Positions 9,419-17,071 of a DNA stretch of 64,000 bases are shown in pieces. The position numbers and the translations under genes are program-made. This stretch comes from Nitrospira sp. Lineage in GTDB: Bacteria; Nitrospirota; Nitrospiria; Nitrospirales; Nitrospiraceae. Location: NCBI GenBank assembly GCA_024998625.1, contig JACOEL010000010.1:1-64000 (forward strand), written 5' to 3'. Each line of letters begins with the position of its first letter. Position 1 is the first letter of the stretch. The notes beneath the pieces were generated by a model. It ran no database searches. It was not told where the DNA came from and saw nothing but the letters and a program-made list of their open reading frames with translations.

Positions 9419-9450
9419 TTGACTCGGTACCATAGTATCAGGTGTAGCCT
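9419..9450 (+). promoter_or_regulatory. MerR-type promoter/operator with 20-bp spacer
   Basis: -35 TTGACT (9419-9424) and -10 TAGCCT (9445-9450) are separated by 20 bp, the overlong spacing that MerR activators correct. The spacer holds the imperfect dyad CGGTAC-CATA-GTATCAG. It is 18 bp upstream of the merR-type gene, so the regulator probably controls its own operon. Confidence 0.65.
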
Positions 9451-9467
9451 CTTCCCACGGAGCGACT

Positions 9468-9911
9468 ATGACATCCCAACGTACGATTGGCTGGCTCGCA
9501 AAGTCGGCTGGCGTTCATGTCCAAACAGTTCGGTACTACGAGCGGCAACAGCTCCTCTCGCCTGTCGGCCGTCGGCCGTCCGGATATCGTGTCTATGACC
9601 ACGAGGCAGTGGCACGACTCCGATTCATCAGAAACGCGAAGGCACTGGGATTCACGCTTCGAGAGATCGGTGAATTACTCAGCCTCCGAGTGAATGGCCG
9701 GGCGCGTTGTGGCGACGTGCAGCGGAAGGCAGAAGCTAAATTGCATGGCGTTGAAGCGAAGCTGACAGACCTCCAGGCTTTGGCCCGCGCGCTGCGCGGA
9801 TTGATCCGCATGTGTCAGGCTGGTCAGCCCATCGATCGTTGTCAGATTCTGCGCCAGATGGAAAGAGAACAACCCGCCTCACAACAATCACAGAAACGGA
9901 GGACATCGTGA
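9468..9911 (+). CDS. MerR-family heavy-metal regulator with Hg-type cysteine triad
   Basis: This 147-residue regulator has the MerR N-terminal winged helix (IGWLAKSAGVHVQTVRYYER). A long dimerisation helix follows. Cysteines 81, 116 and 125 match the spacing of the mercury-binding cysteines 82, 117 and 126 of MerR. The short loop MCQAGQPIDRC differs from standard MerR. It may sense Hg(II), another soft metal or a reactive electrophile. It overlaps the next gene by GTGA, so it is the first gene of its own operon. No merT, merP or merA with HMA domain is adjacent. Confidence 0.88.
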   Translation: MTSQRTIGWLAKSAGVHVQTVRYYERQQLLSPVGRRPSGYRVYDHEAVARLRFIRNAKALGFTLREIGELLSLRVNGRARCGDVQRKAEAKLHGVEAKLTDLQALARALRGLIRMCQAGQPIDRCQILRQMEREQPASQQSQKRRTS

Positions 9912-10303
9912 CACGTCCGAACGACACACGGTTTACGGAATTGCGTCGCCTCAGTCCGCAAGTAACAGGCGGGTTGCTTCGCATGCGCCAGGCAGCCTAT
10001 CGCGATGGGGCGGTTCCCGCCAAACATAAGCTCCTCACCGCGATGGCGATCTCCATCGCGATCCGATGCGAACCCTGCATTCGCGCCTATGTCCGGATGG
10101 CGCACGAGAAAGGCAGCACACAAGAAGAACTGATCGAATTCCTTGAGGTGGCCATGACCATGCAAGGTTGTCCCGGCGAGGAATGGGCGCTGAAGGCCTA
10201 TGCTGCCTATAAGGAATCTATCGGTCCTGAGACGACTTCGGATGCCGCAGGTTGCTGCGATCACCAAACGCCAAGCGATACCGATGAAGAGGAGGCACCA
10301 TGA
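9908..10303 (+). CDS. Carboxymuconolactone decarboxylase (AhpD-like) family protein
   Basis: This 131-residue all-helical CMD-fold protein has the redox motif CEPC at 54-57 followed by the helix IRAYVRMAHEKG. CMD/AhpD proteins with CxxC are usually peroxidases or disulfide reductants. The C-terminal tail (AGCCDHQTPSDTDEEE) is acidic and has two extra cysteines, which might bind metal. GTG 9908 overlaps the merR-type stop and the end overlaps the next ATG (ATGA), so it is translationally coupled on both sides. Confidence 0.85.
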   Translation: MTRPNDTRFTELRRLSPQVTGGLLRMRQAAYRDGAVPAKHKLLTAMAISIAIRCEPCIRAYVRMAHEKGSTQEELIEFLEVAMTMQGCPGEEWALKAYAAYKESIGPETTSDAAGCCDHQTPSDTDEEEAP

Positions 10304-10836
10304 AACGACGATTCGCTCCCCTGCTCATGACCTTCACAGCCCTCGTCTTGAGCACGGGACTTTGGATTCCTGCAGCATCCGCGGCCAACATCTTGATCCA
10401 TATGAAAACATCGCTTGCCGTGGACGATGCACAAATCTGCGCGGTACCAAACGTTGCCTGGGCAGCCGTGAAGGCTGGGCATAAGGTGACGATCCTGGTG
10501 GATGCGAGCGCCGTCACGTCGGTGACGAAAGGCTTCGGGTGGTTCAGGATGCTGATCGGGGCTGAATCCACCGCGCTGGATCGAGCTGGCTTGCCGGAGC
10601 GAGAACGACAGAGCCTCTCCGAACAGATGGACGTCCCGCTGGAGCAAGTCCCGCACAATTACGGCGAGTACTTCGATTTGCTCAAGAACAAGCTGGGCGT
10701 TGAAATCTACGGGAATCAGACCATGATGCTGCTCTACAAGATCGATCCGGCGCGGGTGGCTGCCTCAATCACGCCGATTCCGTTGCCCAGGATGGTCCAG
10801 TTGTTCGAGGCGGCGGAGCGGATTGTGGTCTATTGA
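10300..10836 (+). CDS. Exported DsrE-fold protein
   Basis: This 178-residue protein has an N-terminal signal peptide (about 28 residues, cleavage near ASA-AN) and a DsrE/DsrF-like Rossmann domain: ILIHMKTSLAVDD at the first strand and then KAGHKVTILVDASAV. The conserved sulfur-carrier cysteine of DsrE is not obvious; one cysteine is present near residue 47. It would act in the periplasm. It is coupled by ATGA to the CMD gene and belongs to the MerR-controlled operon. Confidence 0.8.
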   Translation: MKRRFAPLLMTFTALVLSTGLWIPAASAANILIHMKTSLAVDDAQICAVPNVAWAAVKAGHKVTILVDASAVTSVTKGFGWFRMLIGAESTALDRAGLPERERQSLSEQMDVPLEQVPHNYGEYFDLLKNKLGVEIYGNQTMMLLYKIDPARVAASITPIPLPRMVQLFEAAERIVVY

Positions 10837-10905
10837 CCGGTAGCCTGGCATGTCGGGTGGGCAGTGGGCTGTACTCGGGTCAGCCGGGTGGATCATCAGT
10901 AGCGA

Positions 10906-11283
10906 TTAGATGCGCGTCCGCTTGCTGAAGTAGGTCCACACGTCGATCGTATCGAGCACCAGGGAGAGGGCCATGGAGACCGACAAGACCTGCAAGTAGT
11001 GTTTAAACGACGCCTCAGCGGCTGGAATCTGAATCATCAGATATGCCAGCAACGGGACCCATGGAAGGTGGCCAAGCCCAAGGATCTTGGCGAATCCAAA
11101 TCGCGCATAGAGTCCCATCATGAGCATCGCGCTCGCGAGAAAGTTCATGAGGATGAGCCTGGCGAGGGCTTCCTGCCAGAAGGCGAGACTCGCCATGTTG
11201 ACGAGCATGAGAAACAGCACCCACAACGATACCCAGAGGGGCTGCTCCGTCAATTCGATGAAAAATCGTAAGGGGCTTCTCAT
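10906..11283 (-). CDS. Four-helix inner-membrane protein, family with 21452-21850
   Basis: This 125-residue protein has four hydrophobic segments and the signature SAMLMMGLYARFGFAKILGL, followed by GH and PLL. The protein at 21452-21850 shares this signature and overall layout, so the two are paralogues. No known function is recognised. It lies next to DsrE genes on both sides, as does its paralogue. ATG 11283 has no strong ribosome site. Confidence 0.75.
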   Translation of the reverse strand: MRSPLRFFIELTEQPLWVSLWVLFLMLVNMASLAFWQEALARLILMNFLASAMLMMGLYARFGFAKILGLGHLPWVPLLAYLMIQIPAAEASFKHYLQVLSVSMALSLVLDTIDVWTYFSKRTRI

Positions 11284-11393
11284 GGACGGGATTTTTTCGA
11301 CGTGAGCGATCAGCCCTGCGCTGAGGGTCAGTGAAAGGGACGGGCACCCGACCGTGGTGGTAGCGCCGGCCGGATGCCCAAAGGTTCACGGCG

Positions 11394-11750
11394 TTAGAAT
11401 GTGATGACCTGATACCCCTGGGACACGAGCTTCTTGAAGCTCGGATGACCGTCGTATTCTCCCGTCAGCTTCACGCCGCAGGCCACGACCTGATCCTTCA
11501 CCCCAAACGCGCCCGCGCAAAAGTCGCACGCCCCGCTGATTCGATCCTTCACCGCCACGTAGAGCCCGTGAGCCATGTGATCGGGCTTCTCCAGCTCCGG
11601 GATCCACTTGGGCCCGGCGCCGTCGAAAATGAGTTGGACGTCGTCATGGGCGTCTTTGAACTCTTTGACGGCTTCCATTGCGTTCACCACACGCCCCAAC
11701 CCTTCATGCGTGTCTGTGTCGGCTAATACCACGATTGCAACCTTGGGCAT
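11394..11750 (-). CDS. Cytoplasmic DsrE-family protein
   Basis: This 118-residue DsrE/DsrF-type protein has no signal peptide. The first strand is VAIVVLADTDTHEGLGRV, and a CDFCAGAFG motif near residues 75-83 and ACGV near 91 carry cysteines where sulfur carriers have theirs. It is a paralogue of 20350-20724, which has CACAEVFG and SCGV at the same places. AAGGAG precedes ATG 11750. A degenerate Crp-like site lies about 120 bp upstream. Confidence 0.8.
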   Translation of the reverse strand: MPKVAIVVLADTDTHEGLGRVVNAMEAVKEFKDAHDDVQLIFDGAGPKWIPELEKPDHMAHGLYVAVKDRISGACDFCAGAFGVKDQVVACGVKLTGEYDGHPSFKKLVSQGYQVITF

Positions 11751-11872
11751 ACGGCACTCCTTTCATAACGAACAGGTGAAGAGTGAGAGATTTTCTCCGT
11801 CTCATCGGCGGACCGGTCGCGGCGCGCTGCCGAAACAGTCTACGCACTCTACTGCGCGGCACACGGAAGTTC

Positions 11873-11888
11873 TGTGGGCTGGATTACA
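11873..11888. promoter_or_regulatory. Degenerate Crp/Fnr-like palindrome
   Basis: TGTGGG-CTGG-ATTACA lies 123 bp upstream of the DsrE gene starting at 11750. It is the weakest of the ten sites. Confidence 0.4.
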
Positions 11889-11926
11889 AGTGCACGAAGA
11901 AAGTCGCGACGACAGAATGAAGCACG

Positions 11927-11942
11927 TGTGAACCGCCTTACA
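11927..11942. promoter_or_regulatory. Crp/Fnr-like palindrome
   Basis: TGTGAA-CCGC-CTTACA lies 73 bp upstream of the zinc-ribbon gene at 12015. Confidence 0.55.
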
Positions 11943-12014
11943 GATCCTCAGTGAGATACTCGATAGGATGCGCGCATGGTAGCGAACTATTTCCCATCCA
12001 CAAGGAGGTGAACC

Positions 12015-12224
12015 GTGACCTGTGAACGATGCAACGGACTGATGGTACGGGAGCAGATTTGTGATCTTCAGGGACGGAGCAGCCTGTGCGTGGATGGCTA
12101 CCGCTGTCTGCTCTGCGGCGACCTGGTCGATGCGCTGATTCTTGAGAACCGAAGGCGGTCCATAGCCTCAGTCGAACCCATTCTGTTCACCAGTCCCCGT
12201 ATACCGCGACTGGTGCCGGCCTAA
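12015..12224 (+). CDS. Small zinc-ribbon protein
   Basis: This 69-residue protein has two CxxC pairs (CERC at 3-6 and CLLC near 31-34), so it probably binds one zinc ion. AAGGAGGTG lies before ATG. No enzymatic domain is present. A second small cysteine-rich gene and a CBS protein follow in the same direction. Confidence 0.65.
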   Translation: MTCERCNGLMVREQICDLQGRSSLCVDGYRCLLCGDLVDALILENRRRSIASVEPILFTSPRIPRLVPA

Positions 12225-12277
12225 GCCGAGAGCGATCTAACCGAAGACCATACACCCTGTTCGAGAGGGAGGCAGCC

Positions 12278-12556
12278 ATGACGCGCCCAGACGACCCAGT
12301 GATGGCTTTACGTGTTCAGCTTGGCCAATTCCCCTGTCCGGCTTGTGGAGCCCACGAACTGATGCCAAAACTGCAGTGCGATTACTATCCTGATGGCTGT
12401 CTCTGGTTTGTGTGCTGTGGAGGCTGCCAGACGCAGTACCACCTGGACCATCGGACTGTGCCAGACAGGGGACAGCATCGGCGCGGCGCGGTCATCGGGG
12501 ACGGAGTCACGAGTGATATGAGCGAAACTAAGGGAGGTTCTCATGCGAATCCATGA
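12278..12556 (+). CDS. Small cysteine-rich (zinc-ribbon-like) protein
   Basis: This 92-residue protein has CPAC near 20-23 and CCGGC near 46-50, a treble-clef or ribbon-like spacing. The middle contains CDYYPDGCLWFVC. The C-terminal third is hydrophilic and without features. The gene overlaps the next one (CBS protein, 12543) by 14 bp, which suggests coupling. Its function is not recognised. Confidence 0.6.
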   Translation: MTRPDDPVMALRVQLGQFPCPACGAHELMPKLQCDYYPDGCLWFVCCGGCQTQYHLDHRTVPDRGQHRRGAVIGDGVTSDMSETKGGSHANP

Positions 12557-13005
12557 TGTGATGTCTACGGGAGTCGTCATAGGTACACCGATAGAAACAG
12601 TGCGGAATGTTGTCGTCAAAATGCTGGGCCGGCATTGCGGGGCCATTCCGATCGTCAGCGCCAATAGGGAACTACTCGGGATCGTGACGCTGCGCGACGT
12701 GATGCTGCCGATGTACCCCCAACTATGGCGATTACATTCACGACGCCGTGCACAGCCGGGACTTTCTGAAAATGGAGCACAATTATCCCGAGGTGCTGGG
12801 GAAGAAGGCCGAGGAGATCATGGTGCGCAACCCGTTGACGGTCTCACCGCAGACGCCCATCCTCGAAGCCGCTTCCTATATGGGGCTCAAGAACTTTCGC
12901 CGCCTCCCCGTCGCTGATCATGGAAAGCTCGTCGGTATGGTCAGCATCGGGGACATTCACCGCGGGCTCTTCTTCGCACGCGGAGGATGTGAGGTAGAGT
13001 CATGA
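12543..13005 (+). pseudogene. CBS-pair domain protein with a single-base frameshift
   Basis: The first half (MRIHDVMSTGVVIGTP, then IVTLRDVMLPMYP) is one CBS motif. The second half (EEIMVRNPLTVSPQTPILEA, then LVGMVSIGDIHRGL) is another, but in the next frame. Removing one C from the five-C run 12716-12720 joins them into a 153-residue protein reading MYPNYGDYIHD across the joint, a continuous and sensible CBS pair. CBS pairs bind adenine nucleotides. GGAGG precedes the ATG. Either the base is a sequencing error or the gene is broken. Confidence 0.8.
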
Positions 13006-13010
13006 GCGGA

Positions 13011-13229
13011 CGAATAAATCAAAGTCTCGCCCGATGAGCAGCCGTCGGCTGCTTGTGATGGTGTTCCTACTCAGTATCCCACTCAGGCGCATGCCTATAA
13101 AGAAAGGAGGTGACATTATCCGTGTGCCGGAAGAGATTCTGCCGCACTTTAGAATCAACGGTCGCTCGCAAACCGGAGCCGTAATGGCGTTCGTGCACGT
13201 TCCCGCGAACATCGGTCTGGGTGGATGTC
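13011..13229. other. Gap with no convincing gene
   Basis: A strong ribosome-site-like AAAGGAGGTGA lies at about 13101-13111, and a 43-codon GTG-started frame (VPEEILPHFRINGRS...) runs from about 13122 to 13249. It overlaps the end of the SDR gene and is not a recognised family, so it is not called. Confidence 0.3.
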
Positions 13230-13997
13230 CTAGTTCCGACCAGCCATGACACCGCCATCGACATCCCAAATAGCCCCGGTCACCCATTGCGCGTTGTCGC
13301 TGAGCAGGAAGTCGATGGTTCGAGCGACATCCGCTGCCGTGCCGATCCGGCCGATCGGGTGAAAGCTGTCGAAGGTGGCGAGCGTGGCGTCGATCTGGTG
13401 TGGGTCGATGAAGGCCCCATAAATCGGGGTTTTGACCACCGCCGGCGACACCGCGTTGACACGAATCTTGTGGGTGGCCAGTTCGATCGCCATATGCTGC
13501 GTAAGCGCGTGCAAGCCAGCCTTCGCCATCGAATAGGCCGACGAAGGGGTTGCCTTGATGGCCTGTTGTGCCCACATCGACCCGATATGCACGATGGAAC
13601 CTCCGCCATTGGCCGCCATGTTCTTGGCCACGGCTTGCGAAATGAAGAAGAGCGCCCGGTTGAGGTCCAGATACGTATCGTACTCTTCACCTGTATGATC
13701 GAGAAACGGCGTCGGCTTGAAATAACCCGCCGCATTCACCAAATACTTAATGTGACGGGCGTGATGGCCAATGAATGCGATCAAGCGCTGCACATCATTC
13801 GGCTCATACAGGTTCGCTTGAAAGAATTCCACTGGACCGTACGAGGCCAGTTCGCTCCTCGCCTGGTCGAGTTTGTCCGATCGGTTGCCCACAATCACCG
13901 TTGGAATGGTTCGCTCGAGCAACAGCTTCGCCGTGGCAAGACCGATTCCGCTGGACCCTCCGACAATCAATGCTATGGGTTGGTCGACTGGTTGCAT
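13230..13997 (-). CDS. Short-chain dehydrogenase/reductase (SDR)
   Basis: This 255-residue classical SDR has the dinucleotide loop GGSSGIG (near residues 13-19), NAAGY (NAAG motif), and the catalytic S...YSMAK set ([10 protein letters not shown], then SAYSMAKAG). The end, [15 protein letters not shown], is typical of the family. AAGGAGGT is 8 bp before ATG 13997, which decides the start. It is divergent from an HxlR-type regulator that probably controls it. The substrate is unknown. Confidence 0.9.
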   Translation of the reverse strand: MQPVDQPIALIVGGSSGIGLATAKLLLERTIPTVIVGNRSDKLDQARSELASYGPVEFFQANLYEPNDVQRLIAFIGHHARHIKYLVNAAGYFKPTPFLDHTGEEYDTYLDLNRALFFISQAVAKNMAANGGGSIVHIGSMWAQQAIKATPSSAYSMAKAGLHALTQHMAIELATHKIRVNAVSPAVVKTPIYGAFIDPHQIDATLATFDSFHPIGRIGTAADVARTIDFLLSDNAQWVTGAIWDVDGGVMAGRN

Positions 13998-14079
13998 CGA
14001 ATGACCTCCTTCTTGGGTTATGGTAAAAGGGCTCAATATCCCGACGCAGTCTACAAAGATGTGCGGCGTGACGACAGCA

Positions 14080-14110
14080 GGTACAATCCGGTGTGGTAGG
14101 TACGAATCGG
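14080..14110. promoter_or_regulatory. Direct repeat, candidate HxlR operator
   Basis: GGTACAATCCGG (14080-14091) and GGTACGAATCGG (14099-14110) form an imperfect direct repeat with a 19-bp period. They lie between the divergent SDR and HxlR genes, where an operator is expected. Confidence 0.35.
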
Positions 14111-14176
14111 TCTATCTTGAAGAGCTCACGCGCGAAAAAAATCTCTCGACAATCGGCTCCGGAGCGGAGCGCCAGA

Positions 14177-14461
14177 ATGGTCGAAACGATCTACGGGTGC
14201 AAATGGTCGCTGACGGTCTATCGACTGTTGGCGAACGGGATCAATCGGCCGGGTGAGATGGTGCGCAGCGTCGAGGGGCTGACGGCCAAAGTGCTCAATG
14301 AGTGCCTGCGCCGAAACATGGCATTCGGGATCATCGCCCGGACTACCTACAACGAGAGCCCGCCGCGTGTGGAATATGCCGTCACCCCGTTCGGCAGGAA
14401 ATTCATCCGCATTCTGGATGCGCTCGAGCAGCTGCAAGACGAGATCATCACAGAGGCATGA
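14177..14461 (+). CDS. HxlR-family transcriptional regulator
   Basis: This 94-residue winged-helix protein has YGCKWSLTVYRLL at the first helix, RPGEMVRSVEGLTAKVLNEC at the recognition helix, and the wing YNESPPRVEYAVTPFGR. HxlR proteins often sense aldehydes or oxidants through an N-terminal cysteine, and C9 here (YGCKW) is placed to do this. ATG 14177 is preferred; a GTG at 14093 would add a basic 28-residue leader that overlaps the presumed operator. It is divergent from the SDR gene. Confidence 0.8.
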   Translation: MVETIYGCKWSLTVYRLLANGINRPGEMVRSVEGLTAKVLNECLRRNMAFGIIARTTYNESPPRVEYAVTPFGRKFIRILDALEQLQDEIITEA

Positions 14462-14521
14462 GCGGTGGGCCGGTGGGGAACGTGGTGCGGCGATTTCAGG
14501 ATACGGGAAGACTGTTGTGCG

Positions 14522-14658
14522 GATCCGTATAAGCCCCCGTGCTCAATGCTTCCGTAGTCGCAATTCGTTGAAACGAGGGCAGCTATGGCGTATGGTTCGA
14601 AAACGGCAGCGGCGTGTTATACGGACAGGAAGCGGTTCATCCGGTTCTTATGCGGATC
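14522..14658. repeat. Inverted-repeat element B, same layout as element A
   Basis: GATCCGTATAAG (14522-14533) is matched by GGTTCTTATGCGGATC (14643-14658). The arm-to-arm distance is 121 bp, as in element A (120-256). A direct half-copy TTATACGGAC (14617-14626) lies 41 bp before the end of the right arm, again as in A. Element B ends 32 bp before the HEPN-like gene. The sequence between the arms is not conserved between A and B. Confidence 0.55.
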
Positions 14659-14689
14659 GGCCGAAACGTTGTTGGGCGGCGACGAAGAG

Positions 14690-15301
14690 ATGAGCGATGA
14701 ACGCGACAAGGCGTTCCGCGGATGGGCGAAGCTCCTCAATCCGGACGAGCTTCGCACGAACCTCGTCCGTGCCTCGATCTTCCTTACTGCCTATGAATTT
14801 CTGCGACAGGCGCTGATTGAGCATCTTGAAGGCTTCTTTTCTGACGGGTGGGACGTCAATGGGCCGATCCTCGGTGAGGACTACCGCTGCAAGGTGTTGT
14901 CACTTCATCAGATGCCGTTCTTTGCGTCGGCGATCTGGTTCCGAAACTCCGGTGCACTCAGCGACGACGACCTCGGCCGACTCCGCGAGATTCGAGAGCA
15001 TCGGAACTTCGTCGCTCACCACATCCCGGAGATCCTTGGGAGCGTCGAAGCAGAGGTCCGTCCGGACCTGCTACGCGCCATCGCCGACATCGTTCGCAAG
15101 ATCGACATCTGGTGGATTCGCGAAGTGGAGATTCCCACAAATCCAGACCTCGACTCGACCGCTCCGGACGAGACCGATCTCGATGCGACCTTCTCAATGC
15201 GGATGGCGGTGCTCGATTTGCTTCTTCAAGTGGCAGACGGAAACGAGGAGACCCTCAGGCAGTTGTACGAGCAGTTCACGAAACGAGGCGTGGTGCACTA
15301 G
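14690..15301 (+). CDS. HEPN-like protein, probable defence gene
   Basis: This 203-residue, mostly helical protein contains REHRNFVAHH. R105 to H110 fits the RX4H motif of HEPN ribonucleases. No full family match is recognised. It is followed 36 bp later by an AbiJ-type protein, another abortive-infection family, and is preceded by inverted-repeat element B. ATG 14690 is chosen because the frame upstream runs through element B and looks non-coding. Toxin, or a partner of the next gene, is an inference. Confidence 0.6.
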   Translation: MSDERDKAFRGWAKLLNPDELRTNLVRASIFLTAYEFLRQALIEHLEGFFSDGWDVNGPILGEDYRCKVLSLHQMPFFASAIWFRNSGALSDDDLGRLREIREHRNFVAHHIPEILGSVEAEVRPDLLRAIADIVRKIDIWWIREVEIPTNPDLDSTAPDETDLDATFSMRMAVLDLLLQVADGNEETLRQLYEQFTKRGVVH

Positions 15302-15337
15302 TACGGATGACGACGCGAGAATCCAAAAGAGGACCCA

Positions 15338-16195
15338 TTGGCGAACGAACTCTCTGAAGTCACTCGCCGAGCAATCGTCGACTTCATCGTCGCGTCTGAA
15401 ATCGACTGGGCGGGTCGGCTCGGCGAAGACGACTTCTTGGCCCGCCTGTACGACTTGACCTCGATGCCTTCGACCGACCACCGGTTCGAGAACGCGGCGG
15501 GTGACATCTGGAAGCATCGGATCATGAATTTCGACTGGACCGCGGATTGGGTTTTCTACGACCCGCGCTTCAACCTGCTTTGGGCATCGGACGACGAGTT
15601 CTTGCGCTTCCTCTGCGAGACAGTCCATCCAGTCGTTCGCCCGGATTCCGACGCAGCCCGAGAGCTCGTCGGTGCCTATAACAGGGAGTTGGCTGCAGAC
15701 GGCTGGTCTCTGGTCGAGGCGAAGCAGATCTCGGGGAAGCCCGTCTACGCGTCGCAGAAGATTGGTCAGCGCACGCAGGTTTTTGAGGAGCCTACAGGCT
15801 GGCAGAAAGTTGATCGCCAGCTCCAAGAGGTCCGCCTTCGGATCGACACAGCTGCGTCCGAAGAGCAATACCAGGCCGTCGGCTTGCTCTGCCGCGAGGT
15901 CCTTATCTCCGTCGCTCAGGAGGTGTATGACCCCTCCCGCCACCCACATCAGGGCACGGTAGCTCCAAGTGAGACGGACGCGGCGCGAATGCTCGAGGCG
16001 TTCTTTTCTGCAGAGCTCGCCGGCAGCTCTAACGAGGAGTCTCGCGCTCACGCAAAGGCCGCTCTGCGCCTCGCGCTGGCATTGCAACACAAGCGAACCG
16101 CTGACTTTCGGATGGCAGCACTGTGCGCGGAGGCTACGTCCTCAGTTGTCAACATACTCGCCGTCCTTGCTGGTCGGCGCGGACGCCTACTGTGA
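15338..16195 (+). CDS. AbiJ-type (NTD3) abortive-infection protein
   Basis: This 285-residue protein begins with a region I associate with the AbiJ N-terminal domain 3: IDWAGRLGEDDFLARLYDL (near 23-41), the DRF/GDIWKHR segment, and DEFLRFLCETVHPVVRPD (near 86-103). The C-terminal half is helical (GLLCREVLISVAQEVYDPSRH) and may be the effector. Lactococcal AbiJ proteins stop phage infection. The gene follows the HEPN-like gene and is followed by an attC-like repeat, so the pair may be a mobile cassette. Confidence 0.65.
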   Translation: MANELSEVTRRAIVDFIVASEIDWAGRLGEDDFLARLYDLTSMPSTDHRFENAAGDIWKHRIMNFDWTADWVFYDPRFNLLWASDDEFLRFLCETVHPVVRPDSDAARELVGAYNRELAADGWSLVEAKQISGKPVYASQKIGQRTQVFEEPTGWQKVDRQLQEVRLRIDTAASEEQYQAVGLLCREVLISVAQEVYDPSRHPHQGTVAPSETDAARMLEAFFSAELAGSSNEESRAHAKAALRLALALQHKRTADFRMAALCAEATSSVVNILAVLAGRRGRLL

Positions 16196-16215
16196 ATCGA
16201 CACCGGCGCGTCGCC

Positions 16216-16329
16216 GCCCAACACGCCGCTGAAGCTGACGGCCGCGGGCTTCAGTCGCGCGGATACCCGCGCTCGACACGGCCATGGTAGGGTCACGCGC
16301 GGCCGCAGATTAGCGGCCATCCGTTTGGC
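16216..16329. repeat. Integron attC-like imperfect hairpin
   Basis: GCCCAAC (16216-16222, fits RYYYAAC) is followed after two bases by GCCGCT (16225-16230). The matching AGCGGC (16312-16317) and GTTTGGC (16323-16329) lie at the other end. The inner pair CTGAAGC (16229-16235) / GCTTCAG (16248-16254) adds a small stem. The nested box order resembles an attC site, but GTTTGGC departs from GTTRRRY by one base. No integrase is in the window. Confidence 0.45.
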
Positions 16330-16350
16330 CCACCCAAGGGAGAATAGGAC

Positions 16351-16845
16351 ATGAAATTAGGAACAGTCGCTCTCACTCTCGGCCTCGCCATGGTGACCTT
16401 TGTGACGCCGAGGCTTTTGCCGGCCGAGCTGTTGGCCCCGATCCCCAGCCTCAACATGTCCCCGGACCTTCAGCAACTGTTCCAGGCAGAGATGAGGGAG
16501 CTTCTGCTTGGCACGCAGCACATTGCGGGGGCTCTACCGATCGCGAATTGGGACGGCATCGCCGACTCCGCCATGGCCATGCGAAACAGCTACGTCCTTG
16601 AACAGAAACTCACGACGACCCAGAGGCACGACCTCGAACAGCTACCCGAACAATTCAAGGCCTTCGACGAAGCGTTTCATCTCAGAGCCGAGAAGCTAGT
16701 GCACGCGGCCAAGGCTAAGGATGCCGAGGCCGTCTCGTTTCACTTCTCCCGGCTGCTGGATACCTGCGTCGCCTGTCATTCGACCTATGCCAAGACGAAG
16801 TTTCCGAACTTTCGATCGGAGGGACGAGCTGAACACCGTCACTAG
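16351..16845 (+). CDS. Cytochrome c'-like protein
   Basis: This 164-residue exported protein has a signal peptide of about 25 residues, four predicted helices, and a single CVACH haem-binding motif at 139-143 close to the C-terminus, as in cytochrome c' and c-556. These are periplasmic proteins that bind NO or pass electrons. GGGAG precedes ATG. It sits alone between the attC-like repeat and the sigma-54 regulator. Confidence 0.8.
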   Translation: MKLGTVALTLGLAMVTFVTPRLLPAELLAPIPSLNMSPDLQQLFQAEMRELLLGTQHIAGALPIANWDGIADSAMAMRNSYVLEQKLTTTQRHDLEQLPEQFKAFDEAFHLRAEKLVHAAKAKDAEAVSFHFSRLLDTCVACHSTYAKTKFPNFRSEGRAEHRH

Positions 16846-17071
16846 AGCTTCGGGCGGGCGCAAAGCTATCGGGCTCAAGTCTTGTCTAGTGCATGGCGCT
16901 GAGATCGATCCAGCGGCGCGTGGATCACGTCACTGCCGGACCTAGCCTCTTCCAGAATGACCATGCCAGCGGCGGTTTCTCGACGTTCTGGCGCCTGTCG
17001 TCTTCCGCGTTCACTTGCGGCGACACGCCCGATCGTTCGGCCGTGCGACTCCATTGCACACACACATCCGC

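Noticed and set aside
11868-11884. Possible sigma-54 promoter (TGG...GC)
   Set aside because: The GG to GC distance is one base off and the rest does not fit the consensus.
13221-14099. Long plus-strand open frame opposite the SDR gene
   Set aside because: It mirrors the SDR coding sequence and has no recognisable domain; the SDR has all its motifs.
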